Part shown: positions 6,948-8,369 of the stretch, in pieces
How positions within the stretch are numbered: the first letter of the stretch is position 1
Layout: each line of letters starts with the position of its first letter
Source: Bacillota bacterium
Lineage (GTDB): Bacteria; Bacillota; Clostridia; Tissierellales; Sedimentibacteraceae
DNA: 8,369 nt
NCBI GenBank assembly: GCA_023425285.1
Contig: JAFACY010000302.1
Coordinates: 1-8,369, forward strand
Direction: 5' to 3'
The notes under the pieces: generated by a model
Database searches by the model: none
What the model was told of the DNA's origin: nothing
The model's input: only the letters and a program-made list of their open reading frames with translations
Translations under genes and position numbers: made by a program

Positions 6948-7179
6948 TATCTACAATTTCAATTCTTCCCAATCAGTTCTATTTTTGTCCGAAATGCTTA
7001 ATAGTTCATAACAATGAGATTAACTCAATTCAACAGACATTGTCTAGCAAATGTCATATTTTAAATAAAATGCCCTCATGTTTTGCAAATTTGCCCTATA
7101 AAACCCATTTGCATATAGGCAGTTTTCGAAAACATATCAATCGGATAATCTATGCTTATGGTGAAGAAATGCTTCTTCG

Positions 7180-7743
7180 TTACCCCAACCATAGTTTAGC
7201 TCTGTCTATGAGTTTTGAATAGAGATATACATCTCGGTCTGTAAATAATTCTTCATTTATCTTTTCAATCGGAAACCACTCAACGCCGCTATTTTCATCC
7301 GGATTTACGACTAAAGAGTCTTCTTCGTTTGCCGTAAACAGATATGCTATTGAGAGATGGAGATGAGCATTTATGTACCTTTTATTTTTAAAATGACGTG
7401 TAACTGTTAAAATGTCAACGGAAGCAATGCTGGTAGAAATCGGAACTACGTTAACGCCCGTTTCTTCAAGGGCCTCTCGGGTTGCAACAGCTAATAAATC
7501 GGCATCTCCGTCAGCATGTCCGCCAGTCCATGCCCATGTATTTCTAATGTTATGATGTATCATTAATACTTTACTGAGAGACTTGTTTAATATGAACCCC
7601 GAACTGGTTATATGTGCAATTTCGTTATCCCTCAGCAGAATATTTTGCGGAAACAGCTCTATACAGTTTAAAATAACTTTTTTATCTTGGACTTCCTGAG
7701 CGTCTTTGGGGATATAATTTTTAATTTCATCAATATAATTCAA
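7180..7743 (-). CDS. NUDIX hydrolase (second of pair), TTG start
   Basis: The frame is open to an ATG at 7791, but that ATG lies inside the upstream NUDIX gene and has no SD. I choose TTG 7741-7743: AGGCGGTGA (7752-7760) sits 8 nt before it, directly at the end of the upstream gene, and the resulting N-terminus MNYIDEIKNYIP is where relatives of this subfamily begin. The product is 187 residues. The NUDIX box runs from 75 to 97: GHADGD, then REALEETGV (89-97) with the metal-binding glutamates intact, but the Glu normally six residues after the first Gly is Ala81. The preceding NTWAWTGGHADG is characteristic of this Clostridia/Bacilli subfamily. NUDIX enzymes cleave nucleoside diphosphate-linked compounds; the substrate here is unknown. 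The gene is co-transcribed with the next upstream NUDIX gene. Confidence 0.88.
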   Translation of the reverse strand: MNYIDEIKNYIPKDAQEVQDKKVILNCIELFPQNILLRDNEIAHITSSGFILNKSLSKVLMIHHNIRNTWAWTGGHADGDADLLAVATREALEETGVNVVPISTSIASVDILTVTRHFKNKRYINAHLHLSIAYLFTANEEDSLVVNPDENSGVEWFPIEKINEELFTDRDVYLYSKLIDRAKLWLG

Positions 7744-7751
7744 AATAAATT

Positions 7752-7760
7752 TCACCGCCT
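7752..7760 (-). promoter_or_regulatory. Ribosome binding site fixing the second NUDIX start
   Basis: AGGCGGTGA on the minus strand differs from the ideal AGGAGGTGA at one base and lies 8 nt before TTG 7741-7743. It overlaps the TAA of the preceding gene, as is typical of coupled gene pairs. Confidence 0.65.
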
Positions 7761-8317
7761 TATTTATAGGTAATATTACTGTCAAAAACATATTTTTTCA
7801 ATGTATTTACATGCATGGGATAAAATAATTCATGGTTTTTATTCAGTAAAATCTTCATTTCTTCGACGGAAACCCATTTATAGTTTTTTGATTCGTCTGA
7901 AAAAGGCAGCAAGTCGCCTTCTACATTACAGACAAAGACGAAAACAATAATGGGATATGTGCCTTCTATATTTTGTGAACATGAAAACGGAACAAAGTTA
8001 ATAACCTTGTAAGAATTGCCTTCATACACACTGGACAGATTCTCACCAAGTATCTGTGTTACATTTAAACCCGTTTCTTCTTTTATTTCCCTTTTTAGTG
8101 TATCAAAAATACACTCGAATGCACGCACCTTCCCCGCCGGTATCTCCAAAAGACCATGTTCATTTGGTGCATCAATCTTACACCTTTCTTGCAGTAGGAT
8201 ATGCTCTGTATTATCTATCCTCTTTACAATTATACCGCCGGCACCGGGTATTGAAAACTGTTCGGTTATCTGAGAGCTTTTAACGCCCTCCTCTTCTTTA
8301 CATCTATTTTCATTCAT
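7760..8317 (-). CDS. NUDIX hydrolase (first of pair), ADP-ribose pyrophosphatase-like
   Basis: A 185-residue protein from ATG 8315-8317, which has GAGGTG (8323-8328) 5 nt upstream. The open frame extends to a TTG at 8365, but that codon lies within the -35 element, so the longer form is unlikely. The NUDIX box is perfect: Gly62, Glu68 and REIKEETGL (76-84) with the exact spacing of the consensus. LLEIPAGKV just before it is the pattern seen in ADP-ribose or nucleotide-sugar pyrophosphatases, as opposed to MutT-type enzymes. A conserved central beta strand (TYPIIVFVFVCNVEG) and a WVSVEEM helix complete the fold. Substrate specificity is not determined by the sequence. It leads a two-gene operon with the neighbouring NUDIX gene. 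Confidence 0.92.
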   Translation of the reverse strand: MNENRCKEEEGVKSSQITEQFSIPGAGGIIVKRIDNTEHILLQERCKIDAPNEHGLLEIPAGKVRAFECIFDTLKREIKEETGLNVTQILGENLSSVYEGNSYKVINFVPFSCSQNIEGTYPIIVFVFVCNVEGDLLPFSDESKNYKWVSVEEMKILLNKNHELFYPMHVNTLKKYVFDSNITYK

Positions 8318-8335
8318 TATAACACCTCGTAATAT

Positions 8336-8365
8336 ATTATATTGAATTTCCACAATTAATGTCAA
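8336..8365 (-). promoter_or_regulatory. Consensus sigma-A promoter for the NUDIX pair
   Basis: On the minus strand TTGACA (8360-8365) and TATAAT (8336-8341) are both perfect matches to the housekeeping consensus, separated by 18 bp. The transcript would start near 8329, giving a leader of roughly a dozen bases that holds little more than the SD before ATG 8317. This implies strong, largely constitutive expression. Confidence 0.88.
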
Positions 8366-8369
8366 GTAG

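Larger units (their letters stand above)
6790..7179. other. Gene-free region with clustered palindromes
   Basis: About 390 bp between the second NUDIX gene and the RhuM operon hold no gene I can support. Besides the RhuM promoter region it contains an AT-rich hairpin (6922-6947) and, between 7035 and 7178, five small dyad symmetries: AGACATTGTCT (7035-7045), GCAAATTTGC (7085-7094), CCTATA/TATAGG around a 13-nt loop (7095-7119), GTTTTCGAAAAC (7122-7133) and GAAGAA/TTCTTC around ATGC (7163-7178). The open frames across it, on both strands, lack SD sites and familiar protein motifs. Confidence 0.6.

Noticed and set aside
7163..7178. GAAGAA/TTCTTC hairpin just after the NUDIX stop as a terminator
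   Set aside because: The stem is only six base pairs and no T-tract follows on the minus strand.
7076..7192. Minus-strand 38-codon frame beginning in the NUDIX stop region
   Set aside because: ATG present but no Shine-Dalgarno, overlaps the end of the NUDIX gene, and the peptide resembles nothing I recognise.
7040..7222. Plus-strand open frame of 60 codons
   Set aside because: It overlaps the 3' end of the second NUDIX gene on the opposite strand, lacks a good SD and shows no familiar motif; probably chance.
8318..8365. 16-residue N-terminal extension of the first NUDIX protein
   Set aside because: It would start within the -35 box of a consensus promoter and has no SD; ATG 8317 has one.
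1..8369. CRISPR array, tRNA, rRNA or insertion-sequence genes
   Set aside because: I saw no regularly spaced repeats, tRNA-like cloverleaf, rRNA segment or transposase motif on either strand.

Overview
The window looks like chromosome from a low-GC Firmicute, most likely Clostridia. It is strongly AT-rich, has purine-rich Shine-Dalgarno sites ahead of nearly every gene, and uses GTG/TTG as well as ATG starts. The protein families (AraC–GyrI regulator, DUF1905, pyridoxamine-phosphate-oxidase-like protein, RhuM, paired NUDIX) fit gut or environmental Clostridia. Every supported gene lies on the minus strand, so transcription runs from high to low coordinates. The description below follows that order.

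8369–7180: a consensus sigma-A promoter (TTGACA, 18 bp, TATAAT) drives two NUDIX hydrolases in tandem. The second most likely starts at a TTG just after the stop of the first, not at the ATG inside it. 7179–6790: about 390 bp without a supported gene, containing an unusual cluster of small perfect palindromes and a weak terminator-like hairpin.

6840–3850: the most interesting part. A candidate promoter precedes three tightly packed genes: a RhuM-family protein with a DNA-binding-type N-terminus, a DUF6414-like protein of unknown function (7 nt gap), and a single-domain Clp/HSP100-type AAA+ ATPase carrying an unrecognised N-terminal domain of about 130 residues (4-nt ATGA overlap). Spacing and overlap indicate one operon and suggest a joint function. 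I infer a possible accessory or defence-type module; the sequence does not prove this.

3849–3529: a gene-free gap of about 320 bp with a possible promoter for the next block. 3528–1: an AraC-type regulator with a C-terminal GyrI-like ligand domain is coupled (3 nt gap) to a DUF1905–C39-like cysteine peptidase fusion. After 79 nt comes a DUF1294–metallophosphoesterase fusion, then after 33 nt a pyridoxamine-phosphate-oxidase-like gene broken by a single extra base in an A5 run, then after 33 nt a second, smaller YfcE/MJ0936-type phosphodiesterase that leaves the window. These could form one long transcription unit led by the AraC regulator, though the 79-nt gap may hide an extra promoter.
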